From: Ypsolopha sequella
Taxonomy: Eukaryota; Arthropoda; Insecta; Lepidoptera; Ypsolophidae
Assembly (NCBI GenBank): GCA_934047225.1
Contig: OW204010.1
Location: 558,001-622,000 of the forward strand
Direction: 5' to 3'
DNA: 64,000 nt
Part shown: in pieces, positions 25,301 to 37,300 of the stretch
Layout of the letters: each line of letters starts with the position of its first letter
Position numbering within the stretch: the first letter of the stretch is position 1
Translations under genes and position numbers: made by a program
Notes under the pieces: model-generated
Told to the model about the DNA's origin: nothing
The model's database searches: none
The model's input: only the letters and a program-made list of their open reading frames with translations

Positions 25301-28300
25301 GGGACAGTCGGGCTCAGATCATCTGTGGACCCATCGCCGAGCTCTACGGGTGAGTGTGTTAGTGAGTGGACACAGACCGGCTTGTCGTGTCCGTACTGGG
25401 ACAGTCGGGCTCAGATCATCTGTGGACCCATCGCCGAGCTCTACGGGTGAGTGTGTTAGTGAGTGGACACAGACCGGCTTGTCGTGTCCGTACTGGGACA
25501 GTCGGGCTCAGATCATCTGTGGACCCATCGCCGAGCTCTACGGGTGAGTGTGTTAGTGAGTGGACACAGACCGGCGTGTCGTGTCCGTACTGGGACAGTC
25601 GGGCTCAGATCATCTGTGGACCCATCGCCGAGCTCTACGGGTGAGTGTGTTAGTGAGTGGACACAGACCGGCTTGTCGTGTCCGTACTGGGACAGTCGGG
25701 CTCAGATCATCTGTGGACCCATCGCCGAGCTCTACGGGTGAGTGTGTTAGTGAGTGGACACAGACCGGCTTGTCGTGTCCGTACTGGGACAGTCGGGCTC
25801 AGATCATCTGTGGACCCATCGCCGAGCTCTACGGGTGAGTGTGTTAGTGAGTGGACACAGACCGGCTTGTCGTGTCCGTACTGGGACAGTCGGGCTCAGA
25901 TCATCTGTGGACCCATCGCCGAGCTCTACGGGTGAGTGTGTTAGTGAGTGGACACAGACCGGCGTGTCGTGTCCGTACTGGGACAGTCGGGCTCAGATCA
26001 TCTGTGGACCCATCGCCGAGCTCTACGGGTGAGTGTGTTAGTGAGTGGACACAGACCGGCTTGTCGTGTCCGTACTGGGACAGTCGGGCTCAGATCATCT
26101 GTGGACCCATCGCCGAGCTCTACGGGTGAGTGTGTTAGTGAGTGGACACAGACCGGCTTGTCGTGTCCGTACTGGGACAGTCGGGCTCAGATCATCTGTG
26201 GACCCATCGCCGAGCTCTACGGGTGAGTGTGTTAGTGAGTGGACACAGACCGGCTTGTCGTGTCCGTACTGGGACAGTCGGGCTCAGATCATCTGTGGAC
26301 CCATCGCCGAGCTCTACGGGTGAGTGTGTTAGTGAGTGGACACAGACCGGCTTGTCGTGTCCGTACTGGGACAGTCGGGCTCAGATCATCTGTGGACCCA
26401 TCGCCGAGCTCTACGGGTGAGTGTGTTAGTGAGTGGACACAGACCGGCGTGTCGTGTCCGTACTGGGACAGTCGGGCTCAGATCATCTGTGGACCCATCG
26501 CCGAGCTCTACGGGTGAGTGTGTTAGTGAGTGGACACAGACCGGCTTGTCGTGTCCGTACTGGGACAGTCGGGCTCAGATCATCTGTGGACCCATCGCCG
26601 AGCTCTACGGGTGAGTGTGTTAGTGAGTGGACACAGACCGGCTTGTCGTGTCCGTACTGGGACAGTCGGGCTCAGATCATCTGTGGACCCATCGCCGAGC
26701 TCTACGGGTGAGTGTGTTAGTGAGTGGACACAGACCGGCTTGTCGTGTCCGTACTGGGACAGTCGGGCTCAGATCATCTGTGGACCCATCGCCGAGCTCT
26801 ACGGGTGAGTGTGTTAGTGAGTGGACACAGACCGGCGTGTCGTGTCCGTACTGGGACAGTCGGGCTCAGATCATCTGTGGACCCATCGCCGAGCTCTACG
26901 GGTGAGTGTGTTAGTGAGTGGACACAGACCGGCTTGTCGTGTCCGTACTGGGACAGTCGGGCTCAGATCATCTGTGGACCCATCGCCGAGCTCTACGGGT
27001 GAGTGTGTTAGTGAGTGGACACAGACCGGCTTGTCGTGTCCGTACTGGGACAGTCGGGCTCAGATCATCTGTGGACCCATCGCCGAGCTCTACGGGTGAG
27101 TGTGTTAGTGAGTGGACACAGACCGGCTTGTCGTGTCCGTACTGGGACAGTCGGGCTCAGATCATCTGTGGACCCATCGCCGAGCTCTACGGGTGAGTGT
27201 GTTAGTGAGTGGACACAGACCGGCTTGTCGTGTCCGTACTGGGACAGTCGGGCTCAGATCATCTGTGGACCCATCGCCGAGCTCTACGGGTGAGTGTGTT
27301 AGTGAGTGGACACAGACCGGCGTGTCGTGTCCGTACTGGGACAGTCGGGCTCAGATCATCTGTGGACCCATCGCCGAGCTCTACGGGTGAGTGTGTTAGT
27401 GAGTGGACACAGACCGGCGTGTCGTGTCTGTACTGGGACAGTCGGGCTCAGATCATCTGTGGACCCATCGCCGAGCTCTACGGGTGAGTGTGTTAGTGAG
27501 TGGACACAGACCGGCGTGTCGTGTCCGTACTGGGACAGTCGGGCTCAGATCATCTGTGGACCCATCGCCGAGCTCTACGGGTGAGTGTGTTAGTGAGTGG
27601 ACACAGACCGGCGTGTCGTGTCCGTACTGGGACAGTCGGGCTCAGATCATCTGTGGACCCATCGCCGAGCTCTACGGGTGAGTGTGTTAGTGAGTGGACA
27701 CAGACCGGCTTGTCGTGTCCGTACTGGGACAGTCGGGCTCAGATCATCTGTGGACCCATCGCCGAGCTCTACGGGTGAGTGTGTTAGTGAGTGGACACAG
27801 ACCGGCTTGTCGTGTCCGTACTGGGACAGTCGGGCTCAGATCATCTGTGGACCCATCGCCGAGCTCTACGGGTGAGTGTGTTAGTGAGTGGACACAGACC
27901 GGCGTGTCGTGTCTGTACTGGGACAGTCGGGCTCAGATCATCTGTGGACCCATCGCCGAGCTCTACGGGTGAGTGTGTTAGTGAGTGGACACAGACCGGC
28001 TTGTCGTGTCCGTACTGGGACAGTCGGGCTCAGATCATCTGTGGACCCATCGCCGAGCTCTACGGGTGAGTGTGTTAGTGAGTGGACACAGACCGGCGTG
28101 TCGTGTCCGTACTGGGACAGTCGGGCTCAGATCATCTGTGGACCCATCGCCGAGCTCTACGGGTGAGTGTGTTAGTGAGTGGACACAGACCGGCGTGTCG
28201 TGTCCGTACTGGGACAGTCGGGCTCAGATCATCTGTGGACCCATCGCCGAGCTCTACGGGTGAGTGTGTTAGTGAGTGGACACAGACCGGCGTGTCGTGT

Positions 28301-31300
28301 CCGTACTGGGACAGTCGGGCTCAGATCATCTGTGGACCCATCGCCGAGCTCTACGGGTGAGTGTGTTAGTGAGTGGACACAGACCGGCTTGTCGTGTCCG
28401 TACTGGGACAGTCGGGCTCAGATCATCTGTGGACCCATCGCCGAGCTCTACGGGTGAGTGTGTTAGTGAGTGGACACAGACCGGCTTGTCGTGTCCGTAC
28501 TGGGACAGTCGGGCTCAGATCATCTGTGGACCCATCGCCGAGCTCTACGGGGGAGTGTGTTAGTGAGTGGACACAGACCGGCTTGTCGTGTCCGTACTGG
28601 GACAGTCGGGCTCAGATCATCTGTGGACCCATCGCCGAGCTCTACGGGTGAGTGTGTTAGTGAGTGGACACAGACCGGCTTGTCGTGTCCGTACTGGGAC
28701 AGTCGGGCTCAGATCATCTGTGGACCCATCGCCGAGCTCTACGGGTGAGTGTGTTAGTGAGTGGACACAGACCGGCTTGTCGTGTCCGTACTGGGACAGT
28801 CGGGCTCAGATCATCTGTGGACCCATCGCCGAGCTCTACGGGTGAGTGTGTTAGTGAGTGGACACAGACCGGCTTGTCGTGTCCGTACTGGGACAGTCGG
28901 GCTCAGATCATCTGTGGACCCATCGCCGAGCTCTACGGGTGAGTGTGTTAGTGAGTGGACACAGACCGGCTTGTCGTGTCCGTACTGGGACAGTCGGGCT
29001 CAGATCATCTGTGGACCCATCGCCGAGCTCTACGGGTGAGTGTGTTAGTGAGTGGACACAGACCGGCTTGTCGTGTCCGTACTGGGACAGTCGGGCTCAG
29101 ATCATCTGTGGACCCATCGCCGAGCTCTACGGGTGAGTGTGTTAGTGAGTGGACACAGACCGGCGTGTCGTGTCCGTACTGGGACAGTCGGGCTCAGATC
29201 ATCTGTGGACCCATCGCCGAGCTCTACGGGTGAGTGTGTTAGTGAGTGGACACAGACCGGCTTGTCGTGTCCGTACTGGGACAGTCGGGCTCAGATCATC
29301 TGTGGACCCATCGCCGAGCTCTACGGGTGAGTGTGTTAGTGAGTGGACACAGACCGGCGTGTCGTGTCCGTACTGGGACAGTCGGGCTCAGATCATCTGT
29401 GGACCCATCGCCGAGCTCTACGGGTGAGTGTGTTAGTGAGTGGACACAGACCGGCGTGTCGTGTCCGTACTGGGACAGTCGGGCTCAGATCATCTGTGGA
29501 CCCATCGCCGAGCTCTACGGGTGAGTGTGTTAGTGAGTGGACACAGACCGGCTTGTCGTGTCCGTACTGGGACAGTCGGGCTCAGATCATCTGTGGACCC
29601 ATCGCCGAGCTCTACGGGTGAGTGTGTTAGTGAGTGGACACAGACCGGCTTGTCGTGTCCGTACTGGGACAGTCGGGCTCAGATCATCTGTGGACCCATC
29701 GCCGAGCTCTACGGGTGAGTGTGTTAGTGAGTGGACACAGACCGGCGTGTCGTGTCCGTACTGGGACAGTCGGGCTCAGATCATCTGTGGACCCATCGCC
29801 GAGCTCTACGGGTGAGTGTGTTAGTGAGTGGACACAGACCGGCTTGTCGTGTCTGTACTGGGACAGTCGGGCTCAGAACACATATGTATATTATAAAGTG
29901 CTGCGATTAGGTTAAAGCTTAGTATAGTAGATTAATCCTGCTATTTCATATAATTACTGGCTGTTGCCCGCGACTTCGACCGCGTGGAAGAAGATAATGC
30001 GGCCACTGTGTAATAATCTCTTGGGAATTCCGCAATAAAAAGTATCTCGGTTTTTAAGTTCTTTATAATCCATGTCTCACTGCGGAGGATCGTACAGTGG
30101 TAACCGCATCAAAACCCGTTCAGTAGTTTTGTACGTGATGCATGAAATACCTACAAAATCCCGTTTTTTATCATTATCTTACACAGCAATGTTTTTGGAA
30201 TATCATCAATGGACAGACAGAAAATGCTCTTTTCCTTTACAGTATTTTTATAGAATTTAATAATTAATATACTTAATTTTACAATTTTGAGTTATTATAG
30301 TACATAGCCCGTTTCATCAAAGAAGGTACAGCCATCTGTTATACAATTGCTGGAACTAAATTCGCATTAAAACTTTTTATTTACCAAAATGGATGACGCT
30401 ATTTAAACGAAATAACTAAATATTTATTTATGCGCGTTCTAATAATGAACAGCGCCACCTGTTGATTTTTCACCTGTACTACAATTTTATACGCTACGTA
30501 ATTATAAATAAAGTGTTTTTTTTTTATACAATCGTTCGTGACGTCTGTAAGCCTTGCCATCGCCAGGAATTATTATTTGCTGTGTAACTTGTAACAGTAG
30601 AAACGTTAATTATTATTTGCTGTGTAACTTGTAACAGTAGAAACGTTAATTATTATTTGCTGTGTAACTTGTAACAGTAGAAACGTTAATTATTATTTGC
30701 TGTGTAACTTGTAACAGTAGTAACGTTAATTATTATTTGCTGTGTGACTTGTAACATCAGAAACGTTAATTATTATTTGCTGTGTAACTTGTAACAGCAG
30801 AAACGTTAATTATTATTTGCTGTGTAACTTGTAACATCAGAAACGTTAATTATTATTTGCTGTGTAACTTGTAACAGTAGAAACGTTAATTATTATTTGC
30901 TGTGTAACTTGTAACATCAGAAACGTTAATTATTATTTGCTGTGTAACTTGTAACAGCAGAAACGTTAATTATTATTTGCTGTGTAACTTGTAACATCAG
31001 AAACGTTAATTATTATTTGCTGTGTAACTTGTAACAGTAGAAACGTTAATTATTATTTGCTGTGTAACTTGTAACAGCAGAAACGTTAATTATTATTTGC
31101 TGTGTAACTTGTAACATCAGAAACGTTAATTATTATTTGCTGTGTAACTTGTAACAGTAGAAACGTTAATTATTATTTGCTGTGTAACTTGTAACAGTAG
31201 AAACGTTAATTATTATTTGCTGTGTAACTTGTAACAGTAGAAACGTTAATTATTATTTGCTGTGTGACTTGTAACATCAGAAACGTTAATTATTATTTGC

Positions 31301-34300
31301 TGTGTAACTTGTAACATCAGAAACGTTAATTATTATTTGCTGTGTAACTTGTAACAGCAGAAACGTTAATTATTATTTGCTGTGTAACTTGTAACATCAG
31401 AAACGTTAATTATTATTTGCTGTGTAACTTCTAACAGCAGAAACGTTAATTATTATTTGCTGTGTAACTTGTAACATCAGAAACGTTAATTATTATTTGC
31501 TGTGTAACTTGTAACAGCAGAAACGTTAATTATTATTTGCTGTGTAACTTGTAACAGCAGAAACGTTAATTATTATTTGCTGTGTAACCTGTAACAGTAG
31601 AAAGGTTAATTATTATTTGCTGTGTAACCTGTAACAGTAGAAACGTTAATTATTATTTGCTGTGTAACTTGTAACAGCAGAAACGTTAATTATTATTTGC
31701 TGTGTAACTTGTAACAGTAGAAACGTTAATTATTATTTGCTGTGTAACTTGTAACAGTAGAAACGTTAATTATTATTTGCTGTGTAACTTGTAACAGTAG
31801 AAACGTTAATTATTATTTGCTGTGTAACTTGTAACAGTAGTAACGTTAATTATTATTTGCTGTGTAACTTGTAACATCAGAAACGTTAATTATTATTTGC
31901 TGTGTAACTTGTAACAGCAGAAACGTTAATTATTATTTGCTGTGTAACTTGTAACAGCAGAAACGTTAATTATTATTTGCTGTGTAACTTGTAACAGCAG
32001 AAACGTTAATTATTATTTGCTGTGTAACTTGTAACAGCAGAAACGTTAATTATTATTTGCTGTGTAACCTGTAACAGTAGAAACGTTAATTATTATTTGC
32101 TGTGTAACTTGTAACAGTAGAAACGTTAATTATTATTTGCTGTGTAACTTGTAACAGTAGAAACGTTAATTATTATTTGCTGTGTAACCTGTAACAGTAG
32201 AAACGTTAATTATTATTTGCTGTGTAACTTGTAACAGCAGAAACGTTAATTATTATTTGCTGTGTAACTTGTAACAGTAGAAACGTTAATTATTATTTGC
32301 TGTGTAACTTGTAACAGTAGAAACGTTAATTATTATTTGCTGTGTAACCTGTAACAGTAGAAACGTTAATTATTATTTGCTGTGTAACTTGTAACAGCTA
32401 AAAGTTGGATGATCTCTCGCAGGCCATTTCCATGACTAATGATGACCTAACGAGGATATCTGCGTGGAGCAATGACTATGGGCTAAAAGTTAATCCCACC
32501 AAGACTCAAACTATCATAATAGGTAGCCCGTGGTTCGTTAATAGAATTGATTGGCAACAGCTTCCTCATATCTTGTTTGATGGAACTCTTATCCCATTTA
32601 GCACAAAGGTTAAAAATCTAGGAATCATTTTTGATAGCTGTTTAACATGGGTTCCACAAATCAATGAGGTAAGTAGAAAAATGTTTGCTGCTGCAGGTGC
32701 TATGAGAAGGCTCCGAAATTTCCTACCTACTGCCACTAAAATTGCACTCGCACAATCTCTCTTATTACCCATTCTCGATTATGCTGACGTCAGTTATTTG
32801 GATCTCACTGAAGCGCAACTTGACAAACTCGAACGTCTTCAAAATTTTTGTATACGATTTATTTTTGGTCTTCGCAAGTACGATCACGTTTCTGAATTTC
32901 TTTCTCAACTTAACTGGCTCCCTATTCGTCAGCGCCGTGATACTCACATCCTGTCTCTATTATTTTCCGTGTTGTACAATCATGCAATTCCTTCCTACCT
33001 TAAGATTAATTTTCAATTTCTTCGTGATACTCATGGTTGTTCCTTACGTTCCTCTCACAATCTCCTTTTAGCAACACCATCTCATTCATCATCCTTCTTC
33101 ACAAATTCCTTTTTAGTCCAAGCTGTTCGGTTGTGGAACGATCTTCCTTTGCCAATAAGGAGAGCTCCATCACTGCCTGTCTTCAGAAAATTAGTCAAGG
33201 GTTATTACTTGTCTCTCTAACTCTTCTGCACCATATTTTGTATTCCGAGCTTTTATATTTAATTTTTTTTAATTGTATATTTGTAAAATGTATTTATTAT
33301 GTTTGAAATAATTATTTATATATGTAGGTATATGTATTGTATACATATATGTATTAGTATGTATTATTATTCATATAATTTGGCTTCTACTTTATATATC
33401 TTATTTTATATGTACACCGCCTCTTCAGCAATCTTAATGTATTTTTTCCACCTAAAGGTTGTCTGGAAGAGATCGCTTTAAGCGATAAGACCGCCTATTT
33501 TTACTTACCCTCTGTACTCGTATTTTTAAGTTCAATTAATTGTATTATTTTTCTTTTGTGGTGTGACAATAAAGCTGTATTGTATTGTAAACCCTATATT
33601 CTAATCCAAATTAAGTTCTGTCCACGTATGAAAATTGTATAAAAATCCGTTCAGTGGTTTCGGAGATGTGCGCGAACAAACAAACAAACAGACAGACAGA
33701 AAATAATTATAAAAATCGCTAATTTGTGTTCTATTACTCTTTTTAGTGACCCCCTTTTCATTTTTATTACTTTTCTCCAATATACACGTTGGGTTCTACT
33801 CTTATATTGATCTCTTGATTCTTGTCCCTCCACTCTTTGTGACTCGTTGTCCTTCGGCCTCCTCTATCGAAACTTGTTCTCTCAATCATTATTGAAACTC
33901 GCGTGAGCTGACATACTAAATTATTATAACATACGGCTTGAACACTCACGTGTGTTTGTTGTTGACTATATGCCAACCGCTTCACGGATATAATTTATTC
34001 TCCCCACTTATATTACCACAAAGCATTATTATGTGTACTTTTATTTTTCGTATACTCGAACAACACAAATAGAGCAGTAAGATGAAAGTTCGTTTGCGTG
34101 TGTTAGGATCGCGGCGGCGGACGTGGAGCACCGGCTCAAGTTCATCTCGGCAGGACGCGAGGACGTGGACGTGCGCTGTCTCGGGCGAGGACGTCCCTTC
34201 GCGATAGAGGTGTGTGCTACGTGTTGCTACTGTCTCGGTTCTTGCTCAAGCAAAATTCAGCGAAATCCATGATATTCTACGCTCAATAGCTAAGAAACTA

Positions 34301-37300
34301 AAGAAAAAAAATAATGTACCATCATGTTCGTAAAGTCTTTTGTAACAGTTATTTTAAAAAGAAAGAAAAGTTTGTTTTGAATAACTGCCAATTAATTTCC
34401 AGACGCATTTTTGCAAAAAAGAGTCGTGTTTGAACTTCAATAAAATTTTAAATAAAAGCGTGAAATCTGTTAACTTATATAAAATTCAAAGTCCTGACTG
34501 ACTGACTGTCTGACTGACTGACTGACTGACTGACTGACTGACTGACTGACTGACTGACTGACTGACTGACTGATATATCAACGAACAGTATGTTCTTTGT
34601 GAAGTGTAAGTATCCACTAAGAAAAGGTTTGTCGAAATTCTACCCCTAAAAATAGGGGATTAAAGTTTGTATGAAAGTCCGTCAGTTTTGAAGTTAGCAT
34701 CATCAAGTATTGTGTTAAGGCTGATAATTGAAAATTAATTTACACGTGTTTCAGCGTTTTTGATAATTCCACCTCTGAAAGGGTGAAAAGGGGGATAAAA
34801 TTGTGTATGGCAGGTCCTTCATTTTCAAAGTAAAAATCACTAAATTAATTATTTATTTATTATTATGGTTGTAAACTAACGCAACATATATCGGTATTGC
34901 TTGAATTTCAACCCTTAAGGGGCTGAAAAGGGGGATGACATTTTGTGTTCAAGTTGTACATTCACTTAATTTTGTAGTCAAGTAAAAATAATGTACACGT
35001 GTATCGTGTTATCACTAAGCCTCTACTGCCGCCCGTTTATACATCTGTCTGTCTGTCTACCACGAGCTAATAATGTACACGTGTATCGTGTTATCACTAA
35101 GCCTCTACTGCGGCCCGTTTATACATCTGTCTGTCTGTCTACCACGAGCTAATAATGTACACGTGTATCGTGTTATCACTAAGCCTCTACTGCCGCCCGT
35201 TTATACATCTGTCTGTCTGTCTACCACGAGCTAATAATGTACACGTGTATCGTGTTATCACTAAGCCTCTACTGCGGCCCGTTTATACATCTGTCTGTCT
35301 GTCTACCACGAGCTAATAATGTACACGTGTATCGTGTTATCACTAAGCCTCTACTGGCGCCCGTTTATACATCTGTCTGTCTGTCTACCACGAGCTAATA
35401 ATGTACACGTGTATCGTGTTATCACTAAGCCTCTACTGGCGCCCGTTTATACATCTGTCTGTCTGTCTACCACGAGCTAATAATGTACACGTGTATCGTG
35501 TTATCACTAAGCCTCTACTGCCGCCCGTTTATACATCTGTCTGTCTGTCTACCACGAGCTAATAATGTACACGTGTATCGTGTTATCACTAAGCCTCTAC
35601 TGGCGCCCGTTTATACATCTGTCTGTCTGTCAGTGGCGTAGCGTGGGTGGGGCGGAGGGGGCGGCCCGCCCCGGGCGGCAGCCCGCGGGGGGCGGCAAAA
35701 TGTCGCCGTTGAAGCGGGTTGAGATCTGATCTATGATTCATTCATTTCATTACACAGTATAATTTTCCATTTTTATATAAAATTTTGCGCACAAAGGATT
35801 TTTTAAAATTTATTTAAAAGAAAAATTGCTAAATTACTGACAGAGCTCTTTATAAGGTTTGTTTGTTTACATACGAACGGCAACATCGCATCACGCCGCG
35901 CCGCCCGCCCGCCGCGCCGGCGAGGCAACGCGCGCGAACCGAGTTGATCTGAATCTGAAATCTTTTGTTTTACGAGTCGGCCCGTGTCGATGCCTCTCTT
36001 TCGCACTCATTGAATTAGTACTACGCATTCATTTGTAGGTACTTTGTTTGTTTTAGTGCATCGTGAAGTGCCATTACGCAATCACGCATTACTCGTATGT
36101 TTGTTTTGCGAGAGTTTTGGATACGGAACGAAAGTCGTTTTGATTGTGTTTCGATCTTTTAAATACTATTGAATCTTCTAAAACTAAACATTTAGATCTT
36201 TACCCAATCTTTGAATTAGTTTTTGAAAATGAAAAGAGTCAAAGAAAGCGGTGCGGAATTCCGCAAAAAAAGGGCTAAGAAAGCAGCAGATGCGAAAAAG
36301 TCTCAAGGTGCATTACTGAAATATTTCAGTTCTAGTTCTGGTTCGAAAGCCACGTTAACGTCTTCGGTGGCATCCTGCAGCAGCGGAAGTGATTCCAGTG
36401 TAAGTAGATATATGATTCCTCCATCTAGAATCGTGTGTGGCCTAGAATTACTCCAGTTATTTTAGACATTTTATTGGCTGGGTCGCTCGCAATAAATTGC
36501 AAGGTTCTTTATCTAAAGTAAAAAATCAAAATGTGTATGTATGTGCGTTTGTTTTTAGTTGTCAGCTCTATAGCCTAAGCCGCTAAACAAAATAAGATGA
36601 AATTTTGTATTGGGAATGTTTTGTAAATGTCTAGGAATATTTTCTTTGTTTTTTGATCACTTGATTATTTATGGTAGGTAACATAATTTTTCATTTAGCC
36701 GCGCCGTCACCAAAACCACTTTTGTTTTGTGATAGTTAAAATACTTATTTGAAATTCGAACGTGTCTTCTAGCCAATATTCATGGGAATACATAACTTAT
36801 TTTACAGGCACAAGAAGAAGACGTGCCTGGCGTCGCAGTTGGAAGTAGTTCTGGTCCCACCACAGAGCAGGGTCAAGACGAAGTCGACTCACCAGATGTG
36901 CCTCAAGCATCTAGTCATAAGCCTGCAGAAAAAGTGAATGTTGCCAAAGAAGACATAATTGAAATCGTGCCTTCTGCTCCTGCCGAAGTCAAAGATGTGA
37001 ATCTCGACGATGTAGGTTGCTGGCCTTCTCCTATGACCGACGAAGTCAGAACGCTTCTAGTACGTCGCGGGTCTGACTCAGTACAGCACATCGATTCCAA
37101 ATTTGCCGATGTTGTTCGCTCAGGGACTTCAACGAAAGGCGGTACCCGAAAACTAACCAAAGAGTGGTTCTACAAACCATTATCTAATGGCGAAAAGGTT
37201 CTCCGAACATGGCTGGTGTACTCGCCTCTGAAGCAGTCTTTGTATTGTTTTTCTTGCAAGCTGTTTGGCAATTCCGGCTCGAACTTCGCATCTGAAGAAG

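Noticed and set aside
23571..29876. CRISPR-like appearance of regular repeats
   Set aside because: There are no unique spacers: the full 97-bp unit is repeated. The setting is an animal gene intron with no cas genes.
23427..29915. A ladder of overlapping 92-95-codon frames across the 97-bp array
   Set aside because: They repeat every 97 bp, are identical to each other, shift frame from unit to unit and contain the exon 6 end out of context. They follow from the repeat geometry and are not a gene family.
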